Source: Sepioteuthis lessoniana
Lineage: Eukaryota; Mollusca; Cephalopoda; Myopsida; Loliginidae
Length of the DNA stretch: 64,000 nucleotides
Assembly (NCBI GenBank): GCA_963585895.1
Contig: OY757934.1
Location: 46,162,555-46,226,554, forward strand
Direction of reading: 5' to 3'
The position numbers were made by a program, and so were the translations under genes. The first letter of the stretch is position 1. Each line of letters opens with the position of its first letter. Of this stretch, positions 11,030-23,012 are shown piece by piece. The notes under the pieces are model-generated. The model searched no databases. It had not been told where the DNA came from and saw only the letters and a program-made list of their open reading frames with translations.

Positions 11030-12524
11030 CTTGTACAGAATTTCTGTAAAAAAGGGGAAAGAAATGGGGTTTTAAGCATGCCGTTTATAACCAAAGGAGA
11101 AGAAAAAAAGGAAGTAATCTAACCATATAGTGAGTCAGAAGCCAGTTTGGGAAATTTTAATAACCAGAGGAGAAAACTGATTAGGATTTTGGAAGAATAG
11201 AATTGTGTAATCTATTAGATTACAAATATCTAATGGCATAATGGGTTTTTGAAATGAAGATTAGATAAAAAGAAAATATTATTTTGATGAGAAAGGAATT
11301 GGATTAAAGCTAATTGTCATAGGAAAAGAAAGAAAAGCAAATGTATACTTGTTATTTAACTCAGAGGCCGTCAGAAGTTTGGTAAATTGTTTTGACAACT
11401 CGCTGTGTTCCGGGCCATTTGCGAATCCTGATCAATACCAACTGTCAAGTATTAAGAGCGACTATTCTAAAATTAGAAGAAAATATCTAATTCATTTCCT
11501 TTCAACAATTCATTTTCCTTCAAAAGTCTCAAAATAATAGGCTTCAGCACAAATTATTGAAATCCAAATTAGGAGAAAATTGATAGTTTTTTTTGGTTTC
11601 TCAGTCCCTACTCCAAGATAAAGATGTACATTTCGGTGAGGCTATTCGTTGACTTCAACTATAGGAGTAAAGAACTCAAAACAAAACTTGCTTTTTGTGT
11701 CAGGACCAATCGTTGTTTATTCACACTCTACTTAGTCTCTGAGGTCTGGGCCCTCGCAGTAGTAGACTATGAGAGACAGATGGAAGAACAACACAAGAGT
11801 CAGTAAGCAGTTTCTAAAAGTTCTGAGTCTTTGACTGCCCTGAGTAAAGAAAGTGAAGAAAGCCGACTATAATACAACGCTATGAAAAAGCAAAGAAGCT
11901 TAACGTAATAAGCACTTGTAAAGTAGTAGCAATAATTGTGAGAAGCAAACATAACCGCCATTTAAGATTGACTTGCGCCAGTCTACAGGCAGCGAGAATA
12001 GAAAAGGCTAACACTTATACGAGGAAACGACAGATGGTTAATTTGTGAACTGTTCTATGATTAAAACTTACCCCCTTCGGAATGGATAAATATTGTATAT
12101 ATCATTTTTTTCTCTATTAAATATTATTTTTGCAAGCCGTGTTTTATTCTCTCTTTCTTAGCATCAACTATTTTTTACTATGTTAATTGTGCAGTCTCAT
12201 TTGTTTACTCGTTGTCTGGTGACTCCGAGTGGCCACTACTCTGTTGTCTGGATTTAAAAAACACAACGTGGGCAGATAATAAATCGGTCGTGTCGCCCGA
12301 AGATATATCCGATCAGCGGAACGATCAGCGGATTGAAAGCAGAATCACCCCTGTGTTTTGCGAGGGTGGCTGTGCTGTCACAATTGGATATTGAAGAAAA
12401 CCTTTTGTTAACTAGCATGGTCTAAAAGTCGTTCATACACGCTGAATATAGTAAAAAGTAGGGGTCGGTCATTACTCGAGTATTTACAGTATGTAAGTAG
12501 CAATGATCGAAACTGAAGAATCCA
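11028..12524. other. No recognised gene or repeat
   Basis: Purine-rich at first, with 60-codon frames at 11349-11537 and 11624-11806 lacking any motif. Around 12215-12400 it is more GC-rich with a 60-codon frame. I cannot assign any of it. Confidence 0.4.
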
Positions 12525-12745
12525 CATATACCAACCCCTCCACTCGGGCAGGATATGACACAAGGTCAATTTTTCAGCGGAGTTTAACAGGTTTGAACTC
12601 AGAGTTTTCCTTCTCCTAGACTAGTTGCCTCACCAAGGCTGAAGAGCCATGTCTGTCCTACTATTTACCCATGCCTTCAAAATCACATGCCTTCAAAATC
12701 ACATGCCTTCAAAATAAATTTTTCAGACATGTTATTCCATTCCTC
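12525..12745 (-). repeat. SINE-B body (head missing)
   Basis: The reverse complement carries the SINE-B body landmarks: 'cctgttaaactccgctgaaa', 'gaaggaaaactctgagttc' and the 3' 'tatcctgcccgagtgg'. The tRNA-like head is replaced by a triplicated 'tgccttcaaaatcaca' motif (about 12670-12720). Confidence 0.75.
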
Positions 12746-12804
12746 CTCAGTATCAGTCTTTAGCAAACGAATATTTGGATGGAAAGTTGCATTTGTTTTG
12801 TTTC

Positions 12805-13074
12805 CTAAAACGCCCCATTAAGCGTAATCAAGGGAATTAAGGTCTGCTTAATTGCAGCCCTAACAGATTTCTTGTGAACTTTTGGTTCATTAACTTGCTT
12901 TTTTATTGATGCTATAAGGTCCTTCTTAATCGCCGTCTCTCCCTCTTTTTCTTGCAAAGCTCTTTTTTTTTGTAAACATTTTTCTTTGCTTTGTATACTG
13001 TAGGCAAAGAAATTTTGGCTTGGTTCTGGTGTTAAGAAAACCATAGATACTTTGTCGTTTCTTTTCTTGCTCAT
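12805..13074 (-). CDS. Small Lys-rich frame, unknown
   Basis: An 89-codon ATG-started frame, unusually long for DNA this AT-rich and not derived from any repeat seen elsewhere in the window. It is basic, with Lys/Gln clusters in its middle and a hydrophobic C-terminal end (LIPLITLNGAF). No domain, signal peptide or neighbouring exon was recognised. It may be a fragment of an unidentified transposon or a chance frame. Confidence 0.2.
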   Translation of the reverse strand: MSKKRNDKVSMVFLTPEPSQNFFAYSIQSKEKCLQKKRALQEKEGETAIKKDLIASIKKQVNEPKVHKKSVRAAIKQTLIPLITLNGAF

Positions 13075-13910
13075 TCATCTTAGGCTGAATTTTGATTTTA
13101 AAAAGTGCTTGAATAATGGAACTAATTATGAAAATTTAGTTCACCGTGTTTTTTTCGAAAAATTGGACTAATCAGATTTAAAAAAACTTTTCAAAAAATT
13201 CCATATTTTGCTTTCGCGCCTTGTACAATAAACAAAAACTGAAGTTGACAGAATGAGTACATGAAACAAGTGATGATTTAACCGTTGGTAACGCAGCGTA
13301 CTCTTGGCATATTTTATTTTAGAGGATGACTGCTCGCAACAGTATGTAATACCAAACGTGCTCTCTACTTGCTAGATGTAGTTGATAAAATTGGGGAATA
13401 GTCCAGATGGAAGTACGTCGTTCTGACAGAAATTGAGGATGAGATAAGCAAGAAACATGGACTTTAAATCTTTCGAAATCTGAAGCTCAATGATTTCTAT
13501 TTGTAGTTGTAATAGTACCATTTCACTGTTAACATCAAAAAACGATGAGAAAATTTTGAAAGCTAGATAGATATATGGCGGCACATATTAAGGCTAGAAA
13601 GCTGCATATGACCTACAGTCCATAGGTTAGAGCCCCTACTCTATATATACTGTCTCTCATCTCCCAAAAGATAAAGACAACAGATTTCGTTTTCTCATAA
13701 TTGGAGTCACCGGATTACTTATGTGAGATGTAATTGGTTAGGATGTTGTGTAGTTATAATAGCTATGAGACACGGAGAAAGATTTAATATGATTTTGGGT
13801 GAATGAAAGGTGTTGAAAGCGGTTTTTAATGTCGTGTTTGTAGCTGTTAACCAGTTCTGTTTTATGTACGTAGACCTGCTTTTATCTATCTATTAATCTA
13901 TCTTGAACAA
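13075..13910. other. No recognised feature
   Basis: AT-rich. A 70-codon minus-strand frame at 13372-13584 has no family signature. Confidence 0.4.
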
Positions 13911-14165
13911 CCCATTGGCATAATGGTTTGTGTGTTCACCAATGGCCCAGAAGACCGGGGTTCAATCCCAGGGTAAGTCATACCAAAGACTCAAAAATGG
14001 TGTTTGATGCCTCCTTACTTAACAGTCAGCATTATAAGGCACGGATCAAGGGTAAAGTGGGGTAATCCAGGGAAAGGAGTAGTACCCTCCCCTAGACCTT
14101 GGTGTAGTAGCTATTGAAAAGGGAGCCTTCGGGTCACCCTAGATTCCAGTCGCCAACTTATTTAT
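13911..14165 (+). repeat. SINE-A copy
   Basis: Head with box A (TGGCATAATGG) and box B (GGTTCAATCCC), full body and 3' end 'ccagtcgccaactta'. Full length but diverged. It is followed by a tetranucleotide (CTAT/ATCT)-rich stretch to about 14240. Confidence 0.9.
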
Positions 14166-14240
14166 CAATCTATTCATTTTGCTTGCTTTTTCTTTTTTCT
14201 CGTTGCTCCCACATCTGTCTATCTATTTATCTATCTATCT

Positions 14241-14744
14241 TCAAAATACCTGTATTCAAAACGATGCACTTTAATTTTGTGTTGAATCTACAGAGAAGGA
14301 AAACAAATTGATCATTTAATATGGCAGAACCGAGTAGGTGAGACGTCCCTATTACTTCCGTATTACTTCCTAATTTGAAACTTGGCTTTGCCGATATTCA
14401 CTTCATTGGAATTTTGTTAAAGATCCAATAAAATCTAATTAGGTCTCCTTTGATCATAATATAATTAATTTTAGAAGATCTTTGCAAATGAGAAATCGGC
14501 TAAGGGTCAGCAATGGCGATTGTCGTGGGCGGCGAGTTCCGTTGTCAAAGTGGAATTTCGCCCGCTCCAACATGACGTGACTTCAAATCACGAAAGATTC
14601 TATCGTTTCTGCTACATTTCCGCATTCAACGAGAGGATTGTTCTAAAAGTTATGCATCCTCTCTATTTTTTACCAAAATTACAACTTGAACTAGGAGCAC
14701 AAAAAAACAATAGAAGTTTTTAGCTACTCAACACTATTTTTTTC
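14241..14744. other. No recognised feature
   Basis: Includes a 67-codon plus-strand frame at 14520-14723 with no known motif. Confidence 0.4.
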
Positions 14745-15895
14745 GTCGGAGCTTAGAATACATCTAAATCCTCTGCAACGTGGGCTAAGAGTACTCCCCT
14801 TAGAGGGTATCCTGGGTATGACTAAAAACTGCATCTGATAGTGAGGTTCTAGCACGGAAGATTTGTGAAGTGTGAAGCACTTCTCTATTATCATTACTCC
14901 CACGTCCACTCTGACCCGAAGTGGTATAACCGGTAAGGGTCCCAACTATGACTCAAATAGATTTTTTTGAAAATTGTTAGTAATATATAGGGATACTGGA
15001 TGATATATAACTGTAAATTGTTTAAATTAAGAATAGTTACTTGAAGATAACCGGTTTCATTGGCCCAGCGGTTAGAGTGTTCGCCAATGGCCCGGGAGAC
15101 CTGGGTTCAATCCCAGGTCGAGTCATACCAAAGACTTTAAAAATGGAACTTGATACCACCTTGCTTAACACTCAGCATTATAAGGTACGGTTCAAGGGTA
15201 AAGTGGAGCAATCCAGGGAATGGAGTAGCGCCCTCCCCTACACCTTGGTGTAGTAGCTATCGAAAAGGGAGCCTTCGGGTCACCCTCGACTATGGTCGCT
15301 AACTTTACTTACTTACTTACTTGAAGATATTGTATGCTAAGGATGATTATTGGTTATTTGAAACTATTCAACTGTGGGGATATTATTTGTGTTAGATAAG
15401 AATACTCAGTTTGTTTATTTGTTTTGTTTTTTTTAATGATATATCAACCTTCGTGAGTTATTTAAAGTTAAAGCAATCCTTATGGAAGAACAGTAGTGGT
15501 ACTATTTAACCCATAACTGGAGGAACATTTAGTTTATAGCTTTCCTAAGGGAATTAATCTGAAATTGAATGCAGTGGCATCACTGAAATTTGAACTCGCT
15601 TACTATGGTATCAAAATCGAGTACATTAGTCAATACGCTACGGAAATTTTCCCCAGGAACAGTCAATATGATTAAGTATTGTGTATAATTTAGTTTTAAA
15701 TTAGAATGCTTGAACCATACAATAGTGGACAAATTATTTGTATTAGATAGGAATACTTACTAATGATTTATTATAACTGTGAAACAACTCTTTAGAAACA
15801 ACTACACAAAACGCAATATGAAAGTTATTCTCTAAACTCTAAGCATAAAATAACCCTAGACAGCTTTATATGCCGTTAAACTCAATCAACTATTT
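14745..15895 (+). repeat. Rep-C copy interrupted by SINE-A and carrying Rep-D sequence
   Basis: Rep-C head landmarks ('gatagtgaggttctagca', 'ttactcccacgtccactctg') at 14830-14930 are followed by interior units of the 'ttgtattagataggaatact' type and a tail near 15870. SINE-A sits at 15050-15316. Minus-strand Rep-D sequence lies at 15415-15655. The copy is old, with many substitutions in the head. Confidence 0.65.
15050..15316 (+). repeat. SINE-A copy with 13-bp target-site duplication
   Basis: Head with box A (TGGCCCAGCGG) and box B (GGTTCAATCCC), body, and a 3' (ACTT)n tail. The sequence TTACTTGAAGATA flanks it at 15037-15049 and 15317-15329, which fixes both ends. With the copy at 32165-32425 it shares private variants ('ggaatggagtagcg', 'ggtacggttcaag'), marking a young subfamily. 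Confidence 0.95.
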
Positions 15896-16532
15896 ATTAT
15901 TTTTTCACATCATCACCACTATTGGTTATTAAAGATTCTTTTCAGGAGTATCATTTTGCAAAAATAAAATATTAAGAAGTTGAAATAAATCAAATATGCT
16001 CCTTCACAAACCCCAAATACAGTAGAGACTTTGGGTTGGGAAACCATGGAAGACTTTTTAAAAAAGAGATTCAGTTGAAGAAATCACTTCGATTATAGTG
16101 TGCTACATTACTTTTGACAAAACCATATCTGACCAAAAACTTACTTTTCTAAAAAAAAAAAAAAAAAGAAAAGAACTCGGGTGGCATTTTTATCAATTGC
16201 ATGGCTTCATCAATAGCTCTTAGTTATATTTTCTTGTTTATTAAATAGACAACAGCTTCCTGTAAAAAAAAAAACAAAAAAAAAAAAAAAGAAACAAGAA
16301 TATTACTGAGACTGAAAATACATTGTGGCATGAGAAAGTAAAAATTCCATCATCTTTTTTAATATCCTCGTCATTATTAAAGTATCTATTTAGGTTTTAA
16401 ACCCATATTGTCTGGTGACTCTCAAGGGAGGTCAAAGGAAAACAAGACCCTTCCAATCATGAAACTTTATTTGGACGAAATTGATGATAGAATAAATTAC
16501 GGATGATAACTCCTGGGTCAATACAGTAAATT

Positions 16533-16537
<5 letters not shown>
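15896..16537. other. No gene; two poly-A tracts
   Basis: Poly-A tracts at about 16151-16168 and 16265-16291 may be tails of unrecognised retroposons. Confidence 0.4.

Positions 16538-16566
<29 letters not shown>
16538..16566. repeat. (TA)n microsatellite
   Basis: Lies directly against the 3' end of the following SINE-B copy. Confidence 0.95.
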
Positions 16567-16568
<2 letters not shown>

Positions 16569-16850
16569 AAACTCTCCAGTATGACCAGGATGTGACACAA
16601 GGTCATTTTAAAGCAGAATTTTACAGGTTTGAATTCAAATTTTTACTTCTCCTTGACCAGTTTCAATGCCAAGATTAAAGAGCCCAGTCTGCGATGCGAT
16701 TTACCCATAGCTGGTGACAGAATAATTGGTTTCATGCCTTTCCCAAGGGTTTTAGCGCAATGTGAAATGCAGTCTTGCTCAAGATTGGAACTTGGATCAC
16801 TATGTCCATTTTCTATGATGATAACTATAACCACGAATACATCCTATTAA
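16567..16850 (-). repeat. SINE-B copy, full length
   Basis: The minus strand reads head (tRNA-like, near 16790-16850, with 'atagtgatccaagttc' as box B region), middle and 3' end ('catcctggtcatactgg'). Frames of 60-70 codons over it are translated repeat. Confidence 0.8.
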
Positions 16851-17224
16851 CGTCAATGTAGAATATTCAAATTATCAAATTGTTTGTTCTTGAAAAGGAG
16901 AAGGACCAAACAATCAGCGCTAATATTAAATTGTTTCAATATTTAAAGATTACAACGTCAATGGAATCGTAAAATTCTGTATTGGGTTAAATTTTCTCAT
17001 AATTAAGTTACTGAATTGAAATTCAACATGAATTGAAATTCAACATGAATTGAAATTGAAACTGAAACCATATAATACAAGTTTCAATTCAGGAAATAAG
17101 TTATTGGAAGGAGAAAAAACTCAAAGAAAGTATAATTGAAGATATTTACTAATTTTGTCAATAAGGATAGAAAAATATCATAATATATCAAAGAATAAGT
17201 TAACATAAAACAGACTCAGAACAG
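16851..17224. other. AT-rich spacer with short tandem motif
   Basis: The motif 'gaattgaaattcaacat' is repeated two to three times at 17012-17060. Nothing else is recognised. Confidence 0.5.
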
Positions 17225-17400
17225 AGTTTGTTTTTCTTTTTAATGGCATGTTAAACTTCGCGAGCAAAGCCTTCCTTGTAGAAAAAGCAGTAGTGGTGTT
17301 AGTTAACCCGTAACTGGTGGAAATAAGGGGATTCATACCTTTCCAAAACATGTTTATTCAAAAGTCTACGTTGTTAGCGCGGCATTCACCGTTAAAAGAG
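17225..17400 (-). repeat. Rep-D tail and middle
   Basis: The minus strand shows the stem-loop tail (decayed), the 'tagtggtgttagttaac' block and the 'ataaggggattcatacc' block. Confidence 0.75.
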
Positions 17401-17730
17401 AAATCGTCCCTTATCCAGCAGTTACAACCACGGTTATTGTTATTAACATTGGGGATTTAACAACATGAATAGTAATGATCTTGAACATATTTTTTGTACA
17501 AGAATAGCTCATCTTTAAAGAATTTCTTAAAAAAATTCCATGAGGAGCTCGACATAATAAGATATTTATCAATTAATTTGCGGAAGCTAATAATATCACT
17601 TTTGACACGAACGTTGTGGGGAAGATAAAATCAAATGATCTTTTTGCTTTTTAAAGTTTAGGTATGTTTTACAATACATTTTGTATTCGTTTGCAATCTA
17701 ATCCAGTATTCATAAGGGTATATATAAGAT
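17401..17730. other. No recognised feature
   Basis: AT-rich spacer. Confidence 0.4.
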
Positions 17731-17912
17731 ACCGGGCCATTGGCCAAATAAGTAGAGTGTTCGTCCATAGTCCGGGAGACCAGGGTTCAATCTCAGGTCA
17801 AGTCATACCAAACACTCAAAAAATGGTACTTGGTCGGCTTTGCTTAACTCAGCATTATAAGGTACGGATCAAGGGTAAGGTGGAGTAGCTATTGAAAAAG
17901 GAGCCATTCACC
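17731..17912 (+). repeat. SINE-A copy with internal deletion
   Basis: The head is intact (box B GGTTCAATCTC). The segment between 'agggtaaggtggag' and 'tagctattgaaaa' is missing, removing about 45 bp of the body, and the 3' end is lost. Confidence 0.85.
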
Positions 17913-17934
17913 TCAAAGTTTTTCGAAACTGATT

Positions 17935-18310
17935 CGTTCCAATTCATAGCTATAAAACGGTCAACAAAAGTTAACAAAAGTCAGTCCTCTCAAGGGACTT
18001 CGAGCAGAGAAAACTGTCACATTTCGGAGATCAACGACCGCTGACGACCAACTAATCCACATCACAGACAACCATGTCTTGGCATTTCCCACCACTATGC
18101 CGCGAGCAGACAAACCAACCCCCTAAGAACAATTTACACCCACTCACCTCCTGACCCTTATCTGGTGGAAGAAGAGGGCCTGAATCACTTCTAATATACC
18201 AACCTTTATTTACTCAAAACAAACGAAATTAAATCTATTCCTTTCGTCCGTTGTCTCTAGCAACCATACGCTGGTCTATAATAAAAGACAGTTTTGTTGA
18301 TGGAATTTGT
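17935..18310. other. GC-richer stretch, possibly LTR-like
   Basis: More GC-rich than the flanks, with TTTATT on the plus strand (AATAAA on the minus) near 18210, as in an LTR read on the minus strand. No terminal TG...CA pair or TSD could be fixed. Confidence 0.25.
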
Positions 18311-18846
18311 AAATAGTCTCCCCCTTTTAATACTTTGAGACACCTGAGGGATAATTCGAGTTGCCATTAATATAAGAAGATGACGTCTTGGTTGGTTTAA
18401 AGTTTTTTTTAATAACATTTTTAACAATTCTAATTTATTTTTAAGTTTTCAAAAATAACGTCTTTTTAGAAGAAGTTATTTTTGAGGATCTTAAAAGGAA
18501 TTCAAATTATTGAAAACGTTAAAAAAATTTAGATCTATAAACAAGGATGTTATGTTTTGGAAAAAAATTTCGAGTTCTCGAGTGCATTAGTCTAGTTTGA
18601 AATAAAATGCTATAAACACTGGAGAACACTAAGAATGTTTTTTTTTTTCTGTTTCACGTTTTTTTTTGCTTTTTTTAAAATTTCATATGGGATATTTAAT
18701 ATCTATAAATTGACTCTGAAGATATTAAAAAATAAAATAAAATAAAACGTTCTTATGTATCGTACAAAATACATCTGAATATTTTTTTCTATTTTAGAGT
18801 TATATATCATCAATTTTTAAACGTTAATCTTTGAAGATGGAGATTT

Positions 18847-18848
<2 letters not shown>
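18311..18848. other. AT-rich, no gene
   Basis: Very AT-rich, with T and A runs. No frame of note. Confidence 0.5.
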
Positions 18849-18886
<38 letters not shown>

Positions 18887-19065
18887 GATAGTGTGGACAC
18901 AGTCATCAGCGCTTGAAGAATATTAGTTTCACCCCTTTCCAATTATCCGACGAGTTTCCCACGAGTTGAATATCCCATTATATATTCATATATATATATA
19001 TATATATAAAGAAAGTATCAACAAACATAAACACACACACACGCATACATATATATATATATAAA
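18849..19065. repeat. (TA)n and (CA)n tracts
   Basis: (TA)n at about 18849-18882, 18988-19008 and 19048-19061, with a short (CA)n at 19029-19042. Confidence 0.9.
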
Positions 19066-19214
19066 GGGATACCCACCTCGTGGGAAACTCTTGGTCTGAT
19101 GATTCAAAGGTGATAAACAAAAGAGGCACCCAGCGTCAGTGTCTACATATGCCCAATTACTGATACTGAGTCCTCTTTCTTTATAAATATAGCAAACTAC
19201 ATTATATATATACC

Positions 19215-19467
19215 AGCTCATTGGCCTAGTGGATAGTGTGTTTGCCAATGGTCCGGGAGACCTGGGTTCAATCCCAGGTCGCGTCATACCAAAGACTTTA
19301 AAAATGGTACTTGATACTTCCTTGCTTAACACTCAGCGATATAAGGTACGTATCAAAGGTAAAGTGGAGCAATCCAGGGAAAGGAGTAGCGCCCTCCCCT
19401 ACACCTCGTTATGGAAAAGGGAATCTTCTGGTGGCCCTCGACTATGGTCACCAACTTTTTACTTTAC

Positions 19468-19470
<3 letters not shown>
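19215..19470 (+). repeat. SINE-A copy
   Basis: Box A TGGCCTAGTGG and box B GGTTCAATCCC match the consensus exactly. The body is full, with a short deletion of 'gtgtagtagctat'. It is directly followed by (TA)n. Confidence 0.9.
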
Positions 19471-19515
<45 letters not shown>

Positions 19516-19533
19516 GGTGTGTGTGTGTGTGTA
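19471..19533. repeat. (TA)n(TG)n compound microsatellite
   Basis: (TA)17 or so passes into (TG)n at about 19503. Confidence 0.95.
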
Positions 19534-20267
19534 AGCAGGATCTCCAAAAATTACTGACTTCCATTCGAGACAAAAATGTTAACAGGAACTGACTTGCAAT
19601 CTACATTTGCAAACTGCCAAAAAGATAATTTGATTTAATAAGTAGCATCTTTTTCCCGCGTTAAAATATTGAAACACATTCAGCGGAAATCGTTGCAGCC
19701 TGGATGTGTTTTTCGTGCGGGAAGAATATTAAACATGGAAAAATCAGTCTTCGTTCAACAATCATAGTTTTAATTGGCGAACCGCAAAATGTGGTCCATA
19801 TTTTGAAATACTTACTTGCAGAATTAGTTTTGGCTTCCATCTTTTTTTTCTTTCTTTCTTTTTTTTTTTTTTTTGTATTTACCTTAATCAGAGTGGAATC
19901 ACGCTTTGCTGACCCATACGCCTCTAGGATGTAACTGAAGAATTAGGAGATTTTTTTTGTTTCTTATTGATTGCTTTAACACTTTCAAAAGTATAAATTG
20001 CCAGGTATGAGAACGTCCTTCTTCTGGTTATAAGACTATCTAAAGCAATGTTCCGCGGTATGAGCCAAATATGAACATTCATATTTCTCTTTTAGACGTA
20101 TGGGGAGTTTTGAGATGGCCGTCTCCAATCTGACAAAGTTCAATTTAAATAATTTTATCATTTCTAATCGAACATTATACAATCAAAACGGATATTATTA
20201 GGTATAATTTAATCGCAAACATTCAACTAAAAATAAAATTGTGACAATTCACAGACTGAATTGCTTA
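19534..20267. other. No recognised gene
   Basis: Contains a T-rich run (19843-19876). A 76-codon frame crosses it with no motif. Confidence 0.4.
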
Positions 20268-20992
20268 GTTATTGGGCCTAGAATGTGCTAACTGTATCCC
20301 CTGCAGAGCGGTAGGATTGTTCCGCTCCCAAAAGCGGTTCACTGGCTGTGACACAAAAGTGTACCTGACGGTGAGACCCCAGTTCTGGAGATTTGGGGAG
20401 TGTGGAGTACTTAGTTATTACAATTACTCTCAGTACCACGCTGAGTTTAATAGATGTTTGAAAATAATTTGTATATATATATATGTGTGTGTGTGTATGT
20501 ATGTGTGTTTGTGTTTGATACCATATAACTATAAATTCTTTGTATTAAGATTAATTACTTGAAGCTATAATTGTTTATTAAGGATTATCCTTTGTTACTT
20601 AAAACCCCATAATGATGTGCAAACAAATGATTATTACTAAATAAAGATTATTTTATGAAACCATATAATTATTAGCATTAGATAAGAATACTTGAGATCA
20701 TAGAACTGTGTAAGTTATCAATTATCATGTCGCTTAGAGTACACCGTGTACTTCATGAGCAGAAGGGCAAGAACAATTTACTGATATTAGGCAGGAATAT
20801 TTGAAATACGGTGAAAAAATTTCTTATATTTGATAGGAATACTTGATACCATATTACTGTGTGCGAAAAACCTTTAAGAAACAACAACACAAAAATTCAG
20901 ATATAAGCGTATAATGAAAGCTATTCCATAACCTTTTGGCATGAACTAACCCAGGATGGGTTGATGTGCCGCTAAAATCAATTAGTAAACCA
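20268..20992 (+). repeat. Rep-C copy, old
   Basis: Head (20270-20450) with 'gacggtgagaccccagttctg' matching other Rep-C heads. It is followed by interior units ('gataagaatacttgagatc' type, at least three) and a decayed tail 'ggttgatgtgccgctaaaa' at about 20957. Confidence 0.7.
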
Positions 20993-21224
20993 ATCTATTG
21001 TTTATGAGTAAAATTACTTACCTTAAATTTTGACCACAGTCATTAGGTTTTTTTTCTTAATTAGTGATAACATTCTTAATTTACAATGAAATTCTAAATC
21101 ATCAGATCCACAGTTTTTAAAGATAAGCGGATTTTGCAAACCACTTAAGCCTTTTTGAAGAGATCTCTGTGCGTTAATTTTGTACTTTTTATTCGGAAAA
21201 AAGTTCATCGATTAAGATGTCGTT

Positions 21225-21443
21225 GTGTTCCAGGCGTCTCAAAAAAAGTTGGCTGAGACAAAGACAAGAAGAATAGAGGACGACACGATGATGAAGAAAA
21301 AAGTCAGACATGTGGTCACTGAAAAAAAATCAGCTCATAGTCAAAGTTACAACTTTCCTTCGGATCGGTCTCAAAAACCAGGAAAATATAAAGTGTTATT
21401 TTCAAGTCGATCTAGAAAATATCTATTTTTAAACAAATCGTAG
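21225..21443 (+). CDS. Candidate exon or chance frame, unknown product
   Basis: A 72-codon Lys/Arg/Ser-rich frame with no relation to repeats in this window. It is preceded by 'tcgttgtgttccag', which could serve as a 3' splice site at about 21233. A possible donor 'aaagtgtta' lies near 21389. Codon use is not AT-saturated as in the flanks. No domain was recognised, and there is no second exon to support it. Confidence 0.2.
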   Translation: MFQASQKKLAETKTRRIEDDTMMKKKVRHVVTEKKSAHSQSYNFPSDRSQKPGKYKVLFSSRSRKYLFLNKS

Positions 21444-21454
21444 CGGGTGCAGTG

Positions 21455-21936
21455 GGTTTGGTTTGCTTGTGTTGTATGGCATATCAACACTTATGGGTAA
21501 TTTAATGTCTGATCCCGTTTATATATGTATGTATTTAACATGTTCTGCACACAGGCCGGATGTGCCCATTTTTTAAGCGATGTTTAATAGGTCTGAATTC
21601 AGAGTTTTCCTTCTCCTATACCAAAGTTAAAAAGCCCAAGCTACCCAACTATTTACCCATAACTGGAGAGGGAATTGTTGGAGTCATACTTTCCCCCGTG
21701 GTATTAGCACTATGTTATCTGAAAACATACTTATACTAAACTGTATTGTTTGAATTAAAACTGTTTAACTAAATTGAATTGCTTGAAATAAAAACGTTTT
21801 TGACAATTAAACTGTGCACTCATGCTAAACTGAATTGTTTGAAATAGAACTGTTTATTTGTATAAAAATGGATTTGGCATTGAATAACCGACAAAGGTTA
21901 ATATGTCATAAAAACCAACCAACCAAAAAAACAAAC
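21455..21936. repeat. Rep-C tail (-), SINE-B body (-), Rep-C 3' half (+)
   Basis: At 21455-21530 the minus strand shows a stem-loop tail ('ggcatatcaacacttatggg'). At 21545-21712 lies a head-less minus-strand SINE-B. From 21716 to 21936 the plus strand carries Rep-C interior units ('aaactgaattgtttgaaat') and a good stem-loop tail ending in CCAACCAACC. The fragments overlap in a nested pattern I could not fully resolve. Confidence 0.65.
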
Positions 21937-22178
21937 ATCAGTACAGCAAAACTAGAATACTGGGCTCTTTTAGGTATTGTGAAACTTGCCGGCTACCACA
22001 TAAGCTGAAACGCAATAGCTCTTCTCAAGATTTGAACACTCCCAGTAACCGATAAAGTATATGCAAAAAGATATACGTAGAAAATATCTTCACTTACACA
22101 GAGAATGACGATGGTTAGGGGTAAAATATCCGACTAAACATAAAGTCAGCAGGGGTTTCGATCCCAGCTTGAAGTATC

Positions 22179-22257
22179 TTGCATGTTTAGCCACACAGAA
22201 GAGTTGTGATACAACGAAACAGTCTGTCTTTGGATGATTATATATATATATATATAT
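22179..22257 (+). repeat. 65-bp repeat plus (TA)n, left copy
   Basis: The block 'acaacgaaacagtctgtctt' and its surroundings, ending in (TA)n, recur at 22958-23061 in the same orientation with about 90 percent identity by eye. The two blocks flank the mariner remnant. Confidence 0.85.
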
Positions 22258-22800
22258 ACGAGGATCATTATATAAGTTTCAAGAATTCTTTTCGTATGGG
22301 CACTTTTATTGATAGTACACACATGAAACTCTAGTCCCCTTCCAAGTAATCTCTTCCGACTGCAATGCACTTGTTGTACCGTTCCAACAACTTCAGGGAG
22401 GCTCCATCGAAGTCTTCTTGTATGAGTGTGTCAATGACCTTCGTCACAGCCTCTTTCATCTTCTCAATTGAGTGCTGGCCTCTACCGACGGAATCTCTTT
22501 CTGAACTCCCTTAAAACCTCAACATAGTAACCCTAACCCTAAGTCTTCGGAAAATCAACTCTGGTCTATTGACTTCCATACTCCTCTCATTATCCCTGCC
22601 TTCCTTGAATATCTTATGCCACTCAAAAACTGATGCTCGACTCATGCTAGATGGTCGAAAAGCAGTCTGAAGCATTCCATACGTTTCTGTGACATTTTAT
22701 CCAAGTCTAAAACAGAATGTTATAGCATATCGTTGTTCTAAAGTGTCCTCACGTCCAGATTGCATTTTTGAAATTCACCAGCTGTAACAATTAGGCTTTA
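22258..22800 (-). pseudogene. Mariner-type transposase remnant lacking the catalytic core
   Basis: The minus strand starts at an ATG near 22768 with a frame resembling the helix-turn-helix N-terminus of mariner/SETMAR-type transposases (FCFRLG ... MLQTAFRPS ... FEWHKIFKEG). It then jumps to the C-terminal end (LLERYNKCIAVGRDYLEGD) just before the stop near 22330. The DDD/DDE catalytic domain, normally about 200 residues between these, is missing, and there are at least two stops. The result is a deleted, non-autonomous derivative. Its terminal inverted repeats are not evident. Confidence 0.75.
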
Positions 22801-22957
22801 GTTGGTTGTATTCCAATTGCGGCTGTAGCTGTTCATTTGAATCTGAAATCATAAAAATTGGTCACTCATCTCATAATATGTATAGCAATTGCATACTGAA
22901 TTTTCAAGAGTCTACGACAATTTTAAATACCTGTAAAAAAAAGGTCTGTGAACTTAT

Positions 22958-23012
22958 TGCGTGTTTAGTCACATTGAAAAGTTGTGAAACAACGAAACAG
23001 TCTGTCTTTGGA

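Noticed and set aside
15058-15130. Functional tRNA gene
   Set aside because: Box A and box B are good, but there is no paired acceptor stem and it is followed by the SINE-A body; the same holds for the other SINE heads.
22523-22540. CCCTAACCCTAA, telomere-like
   Set aside because: Only two units, inside the mariner remnant, and not the repeat type expected for an interstitial telomere block.
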